Numbered from the stretch's first letter, positions 1-14,400 are shown. The stretch: 64,000 nt of DNA from Luscinia megarhynchos (GCA_034336665.1 CM067566.1:15172330-15236329), one strand, 5' to 3'. Notes: generated by a model from the letters alone, not told the origin. Translations and numbers: made by a program.

Positions 1-3000
1 GTCTTCCCTTCATTATTTTACAAATATATAAGACAGGAGACAAATTCTTCTCTCTGGGCTGCTTGCTCCACTCTCCCCATGTGCACCCTTCTCTCATTCA
101 TATAAATGGGGATGCAAAGTATGCAGGAAAAATAGTTGAAAGGGAGCTGCCATGAAGACTGAGGCTAATTCAGCATTTAAATATTACTGTGTATTGGCAC
201 TGCTGTTTGATGAGCCTTTCATTAACAGCAGTTAAAACAGAGATAACATAAAACAGCAGGAAGAATGAAGAGCTTCAGAATGAGAAATTATTTTTTTTCC
301 AAGTGTAGAAATTGAATCTGCAGATGCCTCATTGACGTTTTTCTTACACAGTTTTTACACATTTTTTGCAAATAAATATCTACAAGATAATCTAATAGAC
401 AGAAAGATGCTGTCAGATAAAGCACTCTGGGCTAGTTCAATATTCTAACAAAAATTAAGATCATCAGGCCCTAAAATATATTCAGGACCAGTTTATGCTG
501 TGAAAAAGGTGTTGTATTTTGAGTTCATATTCATTTATTCTGAAATCTGCAGGTGCTTGCTCAGGTTTTGTGTGTGTGTATGTGTGAGAGAAAGAGATTT
601 GTGATCATAATGGACACCATTGTTTTGACTCTCAAAAGTCTGGGTTTCTGGCACAGCTGCCTAAATTTTCTCATTAGGAGCTGATAGCAGCAAGCATGAA
701 GGAGATATTTGTGATGATTCTGAACAAACTAGTTACTCTGGGCAGAGCACTAGACTCACATAGCTCTACTGCTGCTGGGACTAAAAATATGTAAATATGT
801 ATGTAGGTTTTTCCAGCATTTCCTTGGGGACACTTTATTCATGATATACTTACTCTTCCCTAGATATTCATTATTGGCAACAAGGAGAATGTTTCTTCTT
901 TATCATCTTGGCAAAGATGTTTGCTATTGTGCTCTAACTATAATGTGCACTGAGAACTATTCTGTCCCCACTGCCTGTGGATATCTCACTGCTAATACTG
1001 TATATAATCTCTTTCACTTCACACACAAGATTAAAATTGAATACAGACCAAATATGTAGAAATGCTTGACTGATCTCACTTGCATAGAGAAAAAAAATTA
1101 TGGGCACTGAGGGTCTTACTTTGGGACATGGGAAAGACTCATCTTCTGGATACTTGGGAGCTGTACCCACTCACATGAATTCTTCTGGTTTTTTGGGAAT
1201 TCACAACCATTTTCTTCCTCTGAAGTCTGAAAATTTGAAGGTCGGCTTTGGATATTTGACTAATAGGAGGGCATTGAACTTTATAGTTTTAAATGCATCT
1301 AGCTCATGTGAATTGGGCATAAGTGTAAAATGAACTGGATTAAAAATGATTGATATCAAATCTCAGAGTCTTTTTCGGTGACCTTTGAGACCTACTTGAA
1401 ATCTAAAGTGACTCAAACCCAAACCCTTGAAAGAGGAAATGATTGTGCTCCAATTACCTTAAGTCCAAGGAACTTGCCAGTGACAATCAGTAGCTTGGTT
1501 TTTTCAAAAAAGCTGGATTAAAAATGTGGGGACAAGATGTATTTAAAAGCTTGATTGGCCAAAACCACCTGCTGTCTTTTACCACTGGTGAGCAGGTAAC
1601 TGGCAGGCTGGGTTGACAGAGTGAGTTTTTAAAACAAAGCTAATGAAATGTTTTATATCCTGCATTCATTGGCATATAGAAGAAACCTGAGGCTTAAACT
1701 ATCTATTCCCCACAGATCATCTAGTCTCCCTCTGTGAGATTTCTTCAAAACATCCTTTTTAACATTTTTTAAAGCACTGGATAATACCAAAATGTACAAG
1801 TTTTTACTATAATACTATATTAGTAATGTTTAGAACTCCAACAAAACCAATCTCTTCTACAAGCAGTTTCTTCACAGCTTGAAATCAGTCACCCAAGAAA
1901 ATAGCCTAAAGACATCAAGAATTTAGTGTGGTGACAATGTATGATTACAGAAATAATTTCTACATTCCTAGGAATACAGAACCTTTAATGGCAATGCTTG
2001 ACAAGACAGATATTTCTGAGTTCCACACTTAGGCAGCACTAGAGGTGGGATCCATATGCCTGTGCACAGGTGTCTAGTAACAGCTGAAATGCCCTAGATG
2101 ATGCTGGATCTGATCCACCAGATCACTCTTGCTGTCATAGAAGGACACAAAGTTCCATGTGGATGTTTCAGACACTAGAATGTGTCTAAACTGTGTGTAA
2201 AGCCTAAAGTTCAAAGAAAAATTATGTTTATTTTAGCTTTTAAAATGTATTTGGAAAAATGTGTATCATAATAGATCTTATACTTTCCCTCTGCAGTACT
2301 AAAACCCACTGAAAGAACTCTACATTATGCTTAATAACCCAGTATTGTTAATATTAGTTTCTAGCCATCTTATCTGAGCTCACTGTGGTGGTGTCTGACC
2401 ATTACTCAGAGCCATCACTGTTTCACTGTCAGAGCTGTGGGGTGGAGCCAGCTCTAGGGATGAACACTTCACACTGAGAGATCACTGGCATGAGCAGCCT
2501 GCATTTGTGGGTGCCCAGCACACACTGGGACCCGTGCACACATTTTGGTACTACACAGACTGGCAGTGACTTTAGTGGAGTTCCATATGGATACTATGGA
2601 CAATTCATCAGTTAGAAGGCTTGGATCCAACTTGACAAGATGATAGTGCTATACCCTTGGGGCTCAGGGAAGTGAAAATAGGGAACATAACAAGGCATGT
2701 TTGGGGGTTTTCTTTTCTCTTTGGTGTTAGTAAAACATCTGGAAGAATTTAGATTTATTTTTAAGTGGTTTTTTTGGAGGTGAGGACTAGCATTTACAGG
2801 TTTCAAAAACCAGTGTATTTCAAGAAAGGACTTATATGAGGAGATAGTGGTGGCACTGCAGACAAGAGTTAAAGGGTCCTGAGAATATGGATCCACACAT
2901 AATTTCCTGTAATACCTCAGTTATCAGCAGAGAGCAAACTGGCCTTCATCAGTGAGGGGTCATGTTCAGCTTGAGACCAGTCACACCAAGAACAGTTTCA

Positions 3001-3060
3001 GCCTCATGATTTTTGTTCTAATGCTGGGTCTTCATTCTGTGCTGAGAGCAGATGCTCATT

Positions 3061-3480
3061 CTGGAAGCAGCGCAGATTAGCAGCGAAGCCCGATGCGAAA
3101 GCTCTCTTTTACCTTTTGCATACCATAAGCGAATGTAGTCTGTTTCTAATTTAATTAGCGATGTCCCTGCTCTCGGAGCCGTGCCTCCAGGAGGGCTCCG
3201 GCTGGCGGAGGGGCGGCTGCTCTGCGGGCAGTGCGCTCCGCCCGCGCTGAGCTGCAGGTGGCAGAGCTGCCCCAGCCAGCGCTCCCCGCCTCCCGCCAGC
3301 AGCACAAGCAGCGCCAGCCAGCGCTTCAGAGCTCTCTGCGACTGAAAGAGAAACCCCTGAGCCCCCAGTCTTGCCACAGCGAGCTGGTGACACCACATAA
3401 TCACCCAGCCAGCTTGTTTAGATCAGCAATTATATCTGGTCAGTAAGCCGTGTGGTCGACAAGTCTCGTGGGCTACCAAA
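3061..3480. promoter_or_regulatory. Intronic CpG-rich island-like block
   Basis: I count about 26 CpG dinucleotides in these 420 bases, with a GC-rich core at about 3170-3345. The surrounding kilobases have only a few CpGs each. The left shoulder (3061-3170) is AT-richer and holds a TTTAATTAGCG homeodomain-type site. Such blocks usually mark unmethylated promoters or CpG-rich enhancers. No TATA box is obvious. On the minus strand a fair splice donor (AAAAG followed by GTAAAA) lies at about 3108-3117, just downstream of the GC core, so an alternative first exon for a shorter LDB2 transcript is possible. This is inference; the CpG density is what is seen. Confidence 0.5.
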
Positions 3481-6400
3481 ATAAGCAAGTTTTGAGTATC
3501 TTCCTATGGATGCCAAATTTGCTATGGATGCCCAATTTGTTTTATATATACATACAAAGTTTCACCAACTACAATTTAAAAAATGGAAATAGCTAAAGTT
3601 TTTCATGTGGATGACACTTACAAAATGTTAATGCACAATGTAACATCAGTTTTTCTGAATGAGCTAGCAAGGAAGCAGGCAGCAATGAGAGTGTTCCCTG
3701 AAGTTCTACTGAAATGTAGTTTTAACTCTTTGATGCTTGAAACTTCTCGTGGTCAAATGCCTGTATTAATCACTTGAAAATTACAGGAACTGATGCATAT
3801 TCAGAGCACATGCTGATTTACAGCCCCTCCTAAAAGTGACAAAACCCTCACTTGAATGGGAGTATCAATCATTAGCTAATATTCAGGTAGGATGTTGACA
3901 GTGGAGGTACACCTGGAATACAATGTGCAGCTTTGAAGAGGTTCAGTGCTTTCTTTTAGAGCTCATTTTTTATCCTCCACAAAGACCCTGAGTTATTAAC
4001 CAACAACTCTAAACACAAAGACATTTTATTTCTATGCTGAAATACAGTCTTCCCTCTGCACACCCTCTGTGTGCTCTAGAGAAAACAACTCCAGTAAATG
4101 CTGCTAGAGAAATTCTGGCCCCAGTGCATTTCCCTGGGAAAGGTCCCATTTCTTCAGTTTCTTCTGAAAAGAACTGAAATGTCTCTGCATATACACATCT
4201 ACATCCACATCCACACTTTTATGCCCATCCACAGGTACACTTTTCCACTTGTCCACAATATGTTACTGGTACACCTGCCCTGAGGAAGGGGACACACTAT
4301 ATGGCTATTTTTTCAGGCCCTGTAAAAAAGCTATACCTGGAAGTTTGACTTCCTGGAGTAGTTTCAAAACCCTGTATGAGTGCCCTGGACCCCCAATACC
4401 ATGGCACTGAAAAAGGAAAAGCATTGCTGCAGTCCTCAATACAGTTCTTTCTTTTGGAGTTAAAAACAGAGAAAGCTTATAGCTGATTTTAAATTTCTCT
4501 GCTCATGCTTGTTTTTCAGAATTAATGTAAGTTTCATTCCCCTGCAGAACAGAGGGAGGAATGAAAATTTCCTAGGAACATATTGCTGCTTCTTTCACTG
4601 GCCGGCTTGCAATTCACTGCTCAAAATAGCATGTGTTTTTTAAGAATCACATGTGAATACAGAACATTTTCATCTTATAAACCATTTTGTTTTCCATTAA
4701 AAACATGGAGATATAAATGAGAAATGTTTTGGGGTTTTTATGAACTGAAAGAAATTAGGTGTTTTTTTTACATACTTGTTTTCTAGAGGGGAATGCTTTG
4801 GCTTTGTTTTAAGCTCCTGCCCAGTATGTCAAGTCAAATCAAGTCTCTTCCATCAGTGCATTTCAGTGGATCAGCTATATCCATAGTCCTTCCCTGCAAG
4901 ATAAACTTTAAGCCAAAAGAAGAGGGCTTTGAGATTCCCATCACTCAACTTGCTATTCTTGCTGCTTTCCCTTTTTGAAGAGCCACAGTGCACCCCTGCT
5001 GAGATGTGGAACTAATAAATGTTCATTGTACATCCCATGTACTGGTATACATGGAATAAATAAATGTTCAATTTTGACAGTAGCTAGTGTAGCAAGCAGC
5101 GAATACAGAACTGCTTCAACTTAAATTATAAACTCAGTTATTTTAACCTGAATATTCAAAATCCAGACTGCACATGGTCATTTGTTTTAGTGAAACCTTA
5201 GATGATCTTTGGGACAGAATGAAAAGCCAGCTCTTAACCCCAATAGCTTAAGCAGTCCAATACCACAGAGTAATCCCTACCTTGTTTACTCTGACTACTG
5301 TTCTCTCCATATTTCCAACTCCTTCTGTGCCAAAGATTTTTAAATTGGCTGTATATAAACAGACTGAAGTCCTTGGGTTTGCTAATAGGTAGGAAACAAT
5401 CTGAGTTTTGAAATCTACAAGGAGGTGGGAAACTGCTTGGAATTATGGTATAAGCACACTAACTGTATTTACTGTTAAATTAAAGACATTTGATTTAAAT
5501 AGATATTAATGGAAAGGTTTTAAAACTGTTACTAAAAAATAATTTCTTTAGGCTTTGACTTAAAATCTCATTGAGATGAATGATCTTTTTTTGCAGAGAT
5601 CACACCTCTGAAAGAAAATGTTTTAGACTAGCTCAGGGTTCAGCAAGACAGCATTGCATCAGGTTGAACTTGGCTCATATTTTAAGTACATCTCCAAAAC
5701 CATATGGAGTCGATATTTTGTGTTAGCTTTAAAAAATACAGGATGAGTTTCTGCAGCACAATACCATTGCAAAAGCAGATTCTGGGACAAATTCCATAAC
5801 CTGAGATTTACAGGGTTTGGGATATATTTAATAGCCACCTCTCAGCACGGGAGAAGGTTCCATGTTTTGTGATACCATGCTGAGTCAAGAAATATTTGTA
5901 TTTGCAATCACCTAAGAAGCTACGAATTAGAATTTCCAGCTTAACACTTGCAATATTAGTGATCATTTGCATCTAGCTTATTATTTGTACAATGACAGAG
6001 CTATACATATATTTTTCAAAATACTGAGCTTCTTCAGTTTTAAAGAGATTCTTATCTTAACTAGATAAGAGGTAAAATACTTAGCCAGGAATAATTTGGC
6101 AACAGGCAGGTACGCACGTAAAAACAAGAATTTCATGCACCTATCTAGACACAAGTCCCTTAGGACTACTGACAGATATTTAAATGATTCTCACATCTTG
6201 AAAATATGGCTGTTTTGCCTGCTGCATGTCATACACAATGTCATTAATTTCATTGATAATTTGGTTATTTAGGAAACAATCCTGCCACAAGGCTCCTGGC
6301 ATTCTCTGTTCCTTTTGTGTGTGTTGCCAACCCTGGAGGATGCAGTGGGGTGACACACAACTGCTGAAGCTCCATGCTGGATTCACTAGCAAATACTCAG

Positions 6401-8473
6401 CACTCAGTAATGTTTATTCATCCTATGCTATGCCCTGAATGCCAGTCTAGGACTCTCCAGCTTCTCACTAACACCCAGAGGTAAGGAATGATTTCTCAAT
6501 AATGCAGTATTCAGCTGCTCAATTGCTCCCAAGCTACATAGCTCATCATGTTTTTACACTGTTCTGTATCTGCAGCCATTTCAATTGCCAGCAACAGTGA
6601 TAATGGGAAGAAGCAGCATTCATTTCAGGTAAGACTAAGCTTAAAATACATGTTTTTTTCAGGCAAATAACTACGAGTAGATATGAAACAGATCTTATCA
6701 CAGCACAGCCATCACCAGCATTGCAGCTAATTCTAGTTAGAGTGCTGCACCCCAATTTTTTTTTTTCCTTCTCCTCCTTTACATATCAGCTAGATAAAAC
6801 AACTTCCACCATTGTCCTCTCCTCCATGCACTCTGGAGCAATTCAGGTGACTTTGGAAAATTTCGTTAGCTCTTGTGGCTACTAATTCTGCCTTTCCTTG
6901 TGTTGGAACCATGACAGCACAAAAACTGTGCCTGGTCAGCAGGGAACCCAACCTCCTTTACAGCTCAGAAAGTTTCCTCCTCCCTCCTTGCATGCCAGCA
7001 AGGACTGCAGGTTCCTCACTCCCTGCAGTGTGCCCAGGCCAGCAGAAGGGCTCTGGCTTCAACAGCTCCAGAACCAGGAAAGCATTCCTGCCCAAATCCC
7101 TGTTCCTGCAGAGCTGCTGCTGAAGTGCTGTGCAGACAGCTGAGCACATTCTTCCCTGAAAAGAACATAATTTGAGGGCCTACTTAGCATCATATTTTGT
7201 ATTAAACTAAGCATTTCTAACAGTGGATGTGATCAGTCTTAGTGACATCTTCAGCTTCTAAGTAATGAGTGGTGTGAAGCATCTTCAAGATGCCACATAA
7301 TGAATGTTGAACAGGACAGATGTGCTCTCCTTTCCTTGTCCAAGGGGAGGCTGGAGTGCATTTGTGGAGATGATTTTGACATATACCTTATTTAGTTATC
7401 ACTTCAGTCAGTACCCTCACCATTACAGCATGTGCTGGAAGGAATTCTGTTTCAGAATCTTCTTAAGTATTAAAAACAATATTTCAAGGATCTCAGTCAT
7501 TGCTGCAACTATTTGATAACCCTCTTCCCTCAAACTCTGACAAGTTTTTTCTTGTGATTTTGCTTAATCTTTTTTATTTAAGATCCATTGTTTAGAAAGG
7601 GCTTAGAAAGGAGCTCCACTGTCCGTAGTTTTGCTTCTCTCCCTTTGAAGTTTTAATACTGTTTTAAAAATTATTTCTATTTTTTTTGATTCTTTGCAAG
7701 AGCTTTGCAACTTTAAACTCTTCCTCCCATTACCCAGACATTAAAAGAATGTCATTTCAACTAATGCTCTTTTTCCTATTCACCTTCTCTACAATGGGGA
7801 GATGTCTTGAAGACCTCCTTCTTCAACAGCATCACACACAAGTCTTATGGGCTTTTAATTTTGTTTCCTTCATCTGGGCTCACAGTTCTTCCTACACCAA
7901 AGTGAATAGTGAAGGTTATCTGCTCCCTTTCCCTTCCCTTGATGACAAATCAGACAAAGTAAGGGCACTTGGTTTCAATAACATAAGTGGATATTCCTGG
8001 AATCTCAATGGCAGAGACAAACTGCATCCAGTTGCTGTATGTGTTTTCAGCTAATGAAAATAAAAGGACTTATAGGATGAGTTCCATCTTCCTTCTGATG
8101 GGCTTAGTTCTGAAGGCCACGAAAATCTACAATGTGAATCACCCAAATCTTGTTTAACATTGTCTAAATCTTCTTCATGGATCTCCTGGTGCAATTTGGC
8201 CTCATCCAAACTGTACAGATTGGCATTTTCTTCAATGAGGACAACCTACTCAAGCCTTTTCCTTCAGCAGAGATCCTAGTTGCAATAAAAGACTAATACA
8301 TCACATCACAAGTCTGTATCATAAAGAAAAGCCTCAGACAGACCATCATATTTTGTGATTCTTCTCTCACAATTATCTATATAGTCAGTGATCAATAGGA
8401 AAGATTTGTGTCTTACACATCTCAGATAAGAATTAAGCTCTTAAATGATTTTAAGAGAGACCATAAAATTTAT

Positions 8474-8517
8474 CTTTGTAATTTAATTTAACATTAGTGT
8501 TAAATTACATTGCAAAG
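8474..8517. repeat. 44-bp near-perfect palindrome (20-bp arms, 4-base loop)
   Basis: The left arm 8474-8493 ends TAATTTAACA, the loop is TTAG (8494-8497), and the right arm 8498-8517 begins TGTTAAATTA. The arms pair at 18 of 20 positions, and in + RNA one of the two mismatches is a G-U wobble. The inner 10 bp are perfect. The loop is short for a microRNA precursor. Confidence 0.95.
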
Positions 8518-10511
8518 TGCATCATGTTGACTGCATGATATGATCTTTTATACTGCACTCAGTATTGCAGTGAGTATCAATTTCAGAGAGCTTGTCAGGA
8601 CAAAATGAAATTTTAATGTAAATTGGAGCAGATTTATTAATTTCAGTCTATACTAGATGTGGATGGAGTTCCACTGTTAAGCAAGGTTTAAGGCTGGTCT
8701 GTAGTAATTAAGGAGGAACTAAGCACTTTGCACCAAATGTTTTGTGCTTAAGCCTTGTCCTGTGAACTAATACCTACTTTTTAAAGTCCAATTACAGGTT
8801 ATGAATTGACAGAGAAACAGAGTAGCTATTGTTTTATCTCATCGTGTGTCAGTGGCCTGGTGCAAAGCACATGGCATTTGAAAGCTTTCTTAATTTCATT
8901 TTTTCTACATAGTTCAAAAATCATACAGTTTACAATTTTTTTTCATTTCAATATATTTGCCTCTGTTTCTAACATGATCCCCAATTTTATTTCTTACACA
9001 GTACCAAGAACAAAGTAAGGGTGTCTTCGGAGACTGCCATGCACTTAAAAGGGGCTCATTGCTCTCTTATTCTTTGCCCAGCACAGATCTTTAATAATCA
9101 GAATTCCTTAATAATCCACCATCACAGCCAGCCCAAACAGTATCTCTAGGAAACAGCATGGGAAAGGTCTATTTCCCTGTTTGCCATCTCCCATCATTAC
9201 CACGTGTGATGTTGCTGCATGACATTTCCTTCCTCTTTATTTCTCCAAAGGCAAACAAGCTCCTATTCAGCAGTTCTGAGTCAAATCCTAACACCTGATA
9301 TTTCTGATATGCAAACTGTTAGCTTTTTCTATTTGTGCAACAATGAGACCTTATCAGTTTTGCTGCTTTTCATTTTGACTATGAAATGCATCCACTATCA
9401 CTCTTCACCTGTGTCCCTGGCAGCTCCCTCAGTTCAGATGGAATCGGGTATGCTGTTTGTCTTGTTCAAACTACTGTTGATTCAAAACAAATCACAGCAT
9501 TATAAAAAAGATCAAGAGTGTAAGGGCTGCATTTGAATGCTGACAATTTTTAGTGTGCAGCTGTATTACAGCTTGGAAATAAGTTTAGAAATGTTTTCGT
9601 GGTACAGTGGTCTGCAGACAGCAAATGTTGATTTAAAGTTTCTGAAAGCAGAACAATAGAAGATGCTATGCCTGACCAAAATACAAGTCCAAAAATTTAG
9701 AGGTGAGGTTGAATTTTTGGTTTGCATATCATTTCTGAGGCTACTTCAAAACACATGCCACAGACAAAGATAATGTCTATATTGAAAAACAAAACTTCAC
9801 AGTCACCTTTGATTTTACAAATTCACTTCCATACATTGTTCTATTTTCAGGTTTCCTTGTACAAGAAATAATCTCTCCTTCATACAAAAGATACACATAG
9901 AGATTCATACAGACTGAGGCAATACAACAACTGTGATTCATCCTCCAGACTAACATGTACATAGCAACTCTAATTTTATTTACAACCACGAAAAAAGAAA
10001 GCTTTTTCCAGAATATAACCAGCTAGCTCTTCTGTGTCATGAATCTCTTCTCCCATGCACATAAAATCCTCTTGTTTCTATACTGCAGCTCAAGCACAAA
10101 TGCAGTGTTTTTCACATAACCAGTTCTATTTTTAGCCTGAATTGTAGGAAGTCTGCAGCATTAATAAATGGAAGAGAAGTACAGAAGTACACTGCATGGT
10201 AATGTGCCAGTGCAAAAGCTACCTTGGCCTTTAGCCAGTGAACTGTGGATAGATGTTAGAGCAATGAAAGTAAAAACACCACTTGTAATGGAATGATTAA
10301 TAAGCTGACAAACTTCCATGCATTTATTTCATACTTTTTGAATGCAGACCTTATAGATACCAACATATTTTTTTTTATTAGTGATATCTCTCAGCCTGAA
10401 GCACAGAGGATATATATGTGTAAATGTATGTGTATTTTTATACATGCAATTGAGGTTTGTTTAACTCTGTTTTCAAATAGAAAGGAGGATACTTTGCAGA
10501 GCAGACCTTGA

Positions 10512-10563
10512 GAAATAAAAAAAAAAAAAAAGAAAAGAAAGAAAAAGGAATAAGGAAAGAGCT
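10512..10563. repeat. A-rich tract
   Basis: An A15 run (10517-10531) is followed by GAAA/GGAA purine sequence on +. It is simple low-complexity DNA. Confidence 0.9.
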
Positions 10564-11735
10564 TTTTTTATAAACTAATATTGCAACTCCAGTAGGCATG
10601 AAACCCATTGTTTCGTGATTTTCTCTCCTATTGACTCTGCAATTACTTGTTTGGCATCCAAATTCTGAAAGCAAGAAATGCTCCAAAGCTGTTACACAGA
10701 GGACAAAAGTTCACAGTTCTTACAGGGACACAGAGTCTTCTGTAATCTCTTCACTTCTCACCCAATCCACAAAACTTGCCCCAGCACCGTTATGTTGTGG
10801 ACAGATGGATGTTTATATAAAAGACCTTGTGCCTGAATAAAATTCCATTTCAGGGTTATATAAAAACAGCAATTACTGGGAAATGGAACTTTTTAATTAA
10901 ACGTTTTCGAAGAAAGTAGGGATTAATGACTTTAAAGTAGGGAGTATTTAATGCTTGCAGTCACAGATCATCCACTAGTGAGGCTGCATTATCACCATCA
11001 GGCAAGGATGCTTTTCAGTATCGATGGTGTGTGCATTAACAAGGCTTCAAATGTTTTCATGACAACATAATTGGCAACACAAATAATGTATACTATACCT
11101 ACTATTAAAATAATGTATAAATAACCTTAATTTACAGCAACACCTTCAAAATAAATAAAGATACACTTCAGATCAGGCTAGTTGTCCCTTGGCCCAGTGA
11201 AGTGCAAATAAACTACACATTGAAACTTGTAGGCAATGCTGATGTGGAAGAGTATGGTCCCTCATAATTACACCAGAAAAATGTAATAACTGCCTATCTG
11301 ACTCTCTGATTTGTCAGTAGGAAGGAAATGATTGCTTTGCACTTCAGTTAAATACAGGCAATAAAACATAGGAAAAATTATTTACTGGCTCAGATCAGAG
11401 CCTGGGTTGTGCCCATCTTAAAAATCCAGCTCTGACTGGGAATCTCATATGGATCAAATACTGTGTGGTGAGAACAGAAACCCACACACAGAAGTCAAAA
11501 GAGAGAAAAACTGAAACACCAACAATAGCTTTGTTTTTCTGTTAAGAATTTTATTCAGGTACAGCAAAATCAATACTTGTCCTCTGACTGTACACAGTGT
11601 ACTTGAGCTGTTCTGTCAAGATCTATACAGAAAACAGAGAGGGAATTCAGGTGGGTGGATATGATGATGAGGTGGAGGTAGAACACAATGGCATGTGTGG
11701 CCTCTGCTTCCCAGAATAACTGCATCTTGCAGTGC

Positions 11736-11774
11736 TGTGGGGACACTGTGTGGGGACACTGTGTGGGGACACTG
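11736..11774. repeat. Three-copy 13-bp minisatellite
   Basis: The unit TGTGGGGACACTG occurs three times head to tail without mismatch. It lies in a locally GC-richer stretch (11690-11930). It accounts for the repeated VSPH/TVSP strings in minus-strand frames here, which are not real proteins. Confidence 0.95.
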
Positions 11775-14383
11775 GCACTGCTCACCAGTGCTCCTGGTCT
11801 GAGTGTCTGTGCTGCGAGAGCCAGCCCCAGGCAAACACACAGGAAAGTGCCTGGACAGGGCAGCTGCATCTGAATGGGGAGAGGGTCCAGCCTCTTCCCA
11901 CCCACCCCACCCTTGCAGCATAGCATAAATAGAAAGCAGAAATACCAACAGTACCAATAAAATGAGAGTTCCTACACATGTGGAAAAATCAGGATGTCCA
12001 ATTTGCCTGGTCACTTAATAAACTAGATACCAGATCATTCTGCTGTGTTATAGTACATGGTGCTGTACTTCAATTTGACTTCCCTGCACTAATCTTTTGA
12101 GACATTAAAGGACTAAAATCTGTGCTCCTTCTTTGTCCATGTCCAGAGAGACTTATGCCAAGAACTGAGTTAATAAACAAATAGGAAAAAGAAACCTTCT
12201 TAACCCTTTCCCTGCTTCTAGTTTTCCCTCCCTGGTTTGTGAACCCATTTATGGGCACTCTGGTGGTTACCAGAATCATCACATGCTGCTTGGGGTGGCT
12301 GCTGGCTGGTCCTGGTGTGTGCCTGAAATATCTGTGTTGAATTTCTGGGTTAGTTGTACCGGTGAGATGGAAAAAGGAGAGAGCAATAACACACAGTTGT
12401 TTCACAAAAGAAACCTGTCAAATTACTTAATCCACAGACTACTTAGATGAATAACTGAGCTGCCAGCTGAAAAGGAAATGTATTTTCTAGGAAGTCTTTC
12501 AAATGCATCCATTCATTTGAAGTTCTCAGTAGCAGCAATATTGAGAAAGGTCTTCTGTGCGTGTATCAGTGGTACCAATTGCACTGCAGCGCTGCTCTCA
12601 AAGCTGTTAAAGTGTGAGACTAAGGTTGTGCTTCAGCAGCACAGCAGCCCTGGTGTTAAAGCTCCTGGGTATCAGTGAGGAGACAGCTGCGCTTGTAGAA
12701 ATTAATTTGACCAGTTCAATATTTTTCAAGAAAATGTGACAGATTACTTTTGTATCAGCATGCTTCATGGCATACAAGGGATCATCTGCCAGTTCCATTC
12801 CAGCATCAGATCAGGTATTGCCCAACACAGGCAACAAAGTCAACCTCAGTTCCACAATGGATGCTCTGTTAAAATAACAGAAATATAATTTTGCTCTCAT
12901 CTGAGCCATTCTAAATTTATATGGCTTGATGATCCAGTCACAAGCATACATTGCTTATGAGTATGGAACCACTTATGGACACATTATAAAGTACAATATT
13001 CCCAAGGGAAGGAGGTGAGACCCATTCTCCATCCCTCAGGGAGGGTGCCAGTTCAGCACTTGTGTGCACAAAGCTCAGCCCTCTCTGCTCCCAGCAAAGG
13101 GTGATCCCACTCACACTTACTGAAAACCACCCTCACCCAGGTTGCTCTGAAAATGACACCAAGACAGTTTGGGAGACAGTGAGGGGCATGGGATAAATCG
13201 AGAAAATGTGCCAACAGGACAGATATTTATATGCCAGCTCTCAATGCCATAGGTCCATCTCATTTACTAGTGGAAATGCAGATAGGGAGCATCATCTACC
13301 CAGTGACAGCTACAGGTCTGGGGACTGGAATGTCCTGCTTCTCTTCCATAATGAAGAGGAACTGGACTAATTGGCCAGACTGACATTTCTGGATGAGGAA
13401 GCCAAAATCTGTGGTCTCTTGCAAACAGCACTGCCCATATATTACTGATGCAGGTAGAGGGTATGCAGTGGTGCCAGTGGTGCTGGGGACAGTGCAATTG
13501 CTATTTCCAGAGCGGTCACAATGTCTTTGGAAGCTCACAAGACTTGGTGCCTGTCTCTGGAAACTCTGACCACAAAAACAACTACAATTTGGCTTTTAAA
13601 ATATTATTTATATGAAAAATATATAATTTACACCTTCTTACGTGAGCAAGGCAACGTGAATTTCAATTCTGGCACAAGGTTTGAGTAATCTTTCCTATGC
13701 TAACACATCTATTTTCTTCAGGCAGCTCAGTGCTTTTAGAGAGCAAGGAGAGATTTTGAACTTTTTTTGCTAGTGTGATCACAGTAATGTATCCTCTCTC
13801 TTCAAAACAGCTTTTTAATGTGTTCCAGCCAGGACCGAAAATATCACACAAGTCACAGAACAATCGTCAAATTCTCATTATCACCCCTAGCGTCAGGAGA
13901 AGTCAGTTTTATGGAGAAGGAGTTAGTGAGACCTCAAGATTCCTGTGGTGTTTTCTTTTTTTTTTCCATGAGAAAATAGCCTCTTGGTAGAGCATATAGC
14001 ATCCAGAAAGACCTTTCAATGGTTCCCCAAACTACTCTGTGTCCCATCTATATAATAAGGAAACTAATAATTCCATAATTTGAAATGGGTACTCTGAGGA
14101 TACTTTCTGCTCTTGCCAAACACCAGTTATGTCTCAGTGAAATTGAAGCCACTAGGCTCAGTTTGGCAGTAATTCAGTGAAGTATAACTGCCCGTGATAT
14201 ACACAAAGTCAGACTAAGTTCTATTCTGATTCCTTATGCCCTTTAACACCACCTGTCTATGAATCAGTGATGATTTCATGAGTATTTTTGAGGTGTTCTG
14301 ACACTATAAGAACTGAAATTTGAAATAAATAATTACTTTCTACTGCATTTTAAAGGGAAAATATTTTTTCCTCCTATTTTTTC

Positions 14384-14400
14384 TTTTTTTTTTTTTTTTT
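14384..14400. repeat. T17 run
   Basis: A pure T run is followed by CTTGCAG on +. It looks like a strong splice acceptor on +, but no exon-like sequence follows, so only the mononucleotide run is claimed. Confidence 0.9.

Noticed and set aside
11570..12014. Overlapping 118- and 132-codon minus frames
   Set aside because: They span the 13-bp minisatellite and a GC-richer patch; several frames are open at once, as expected by chance.
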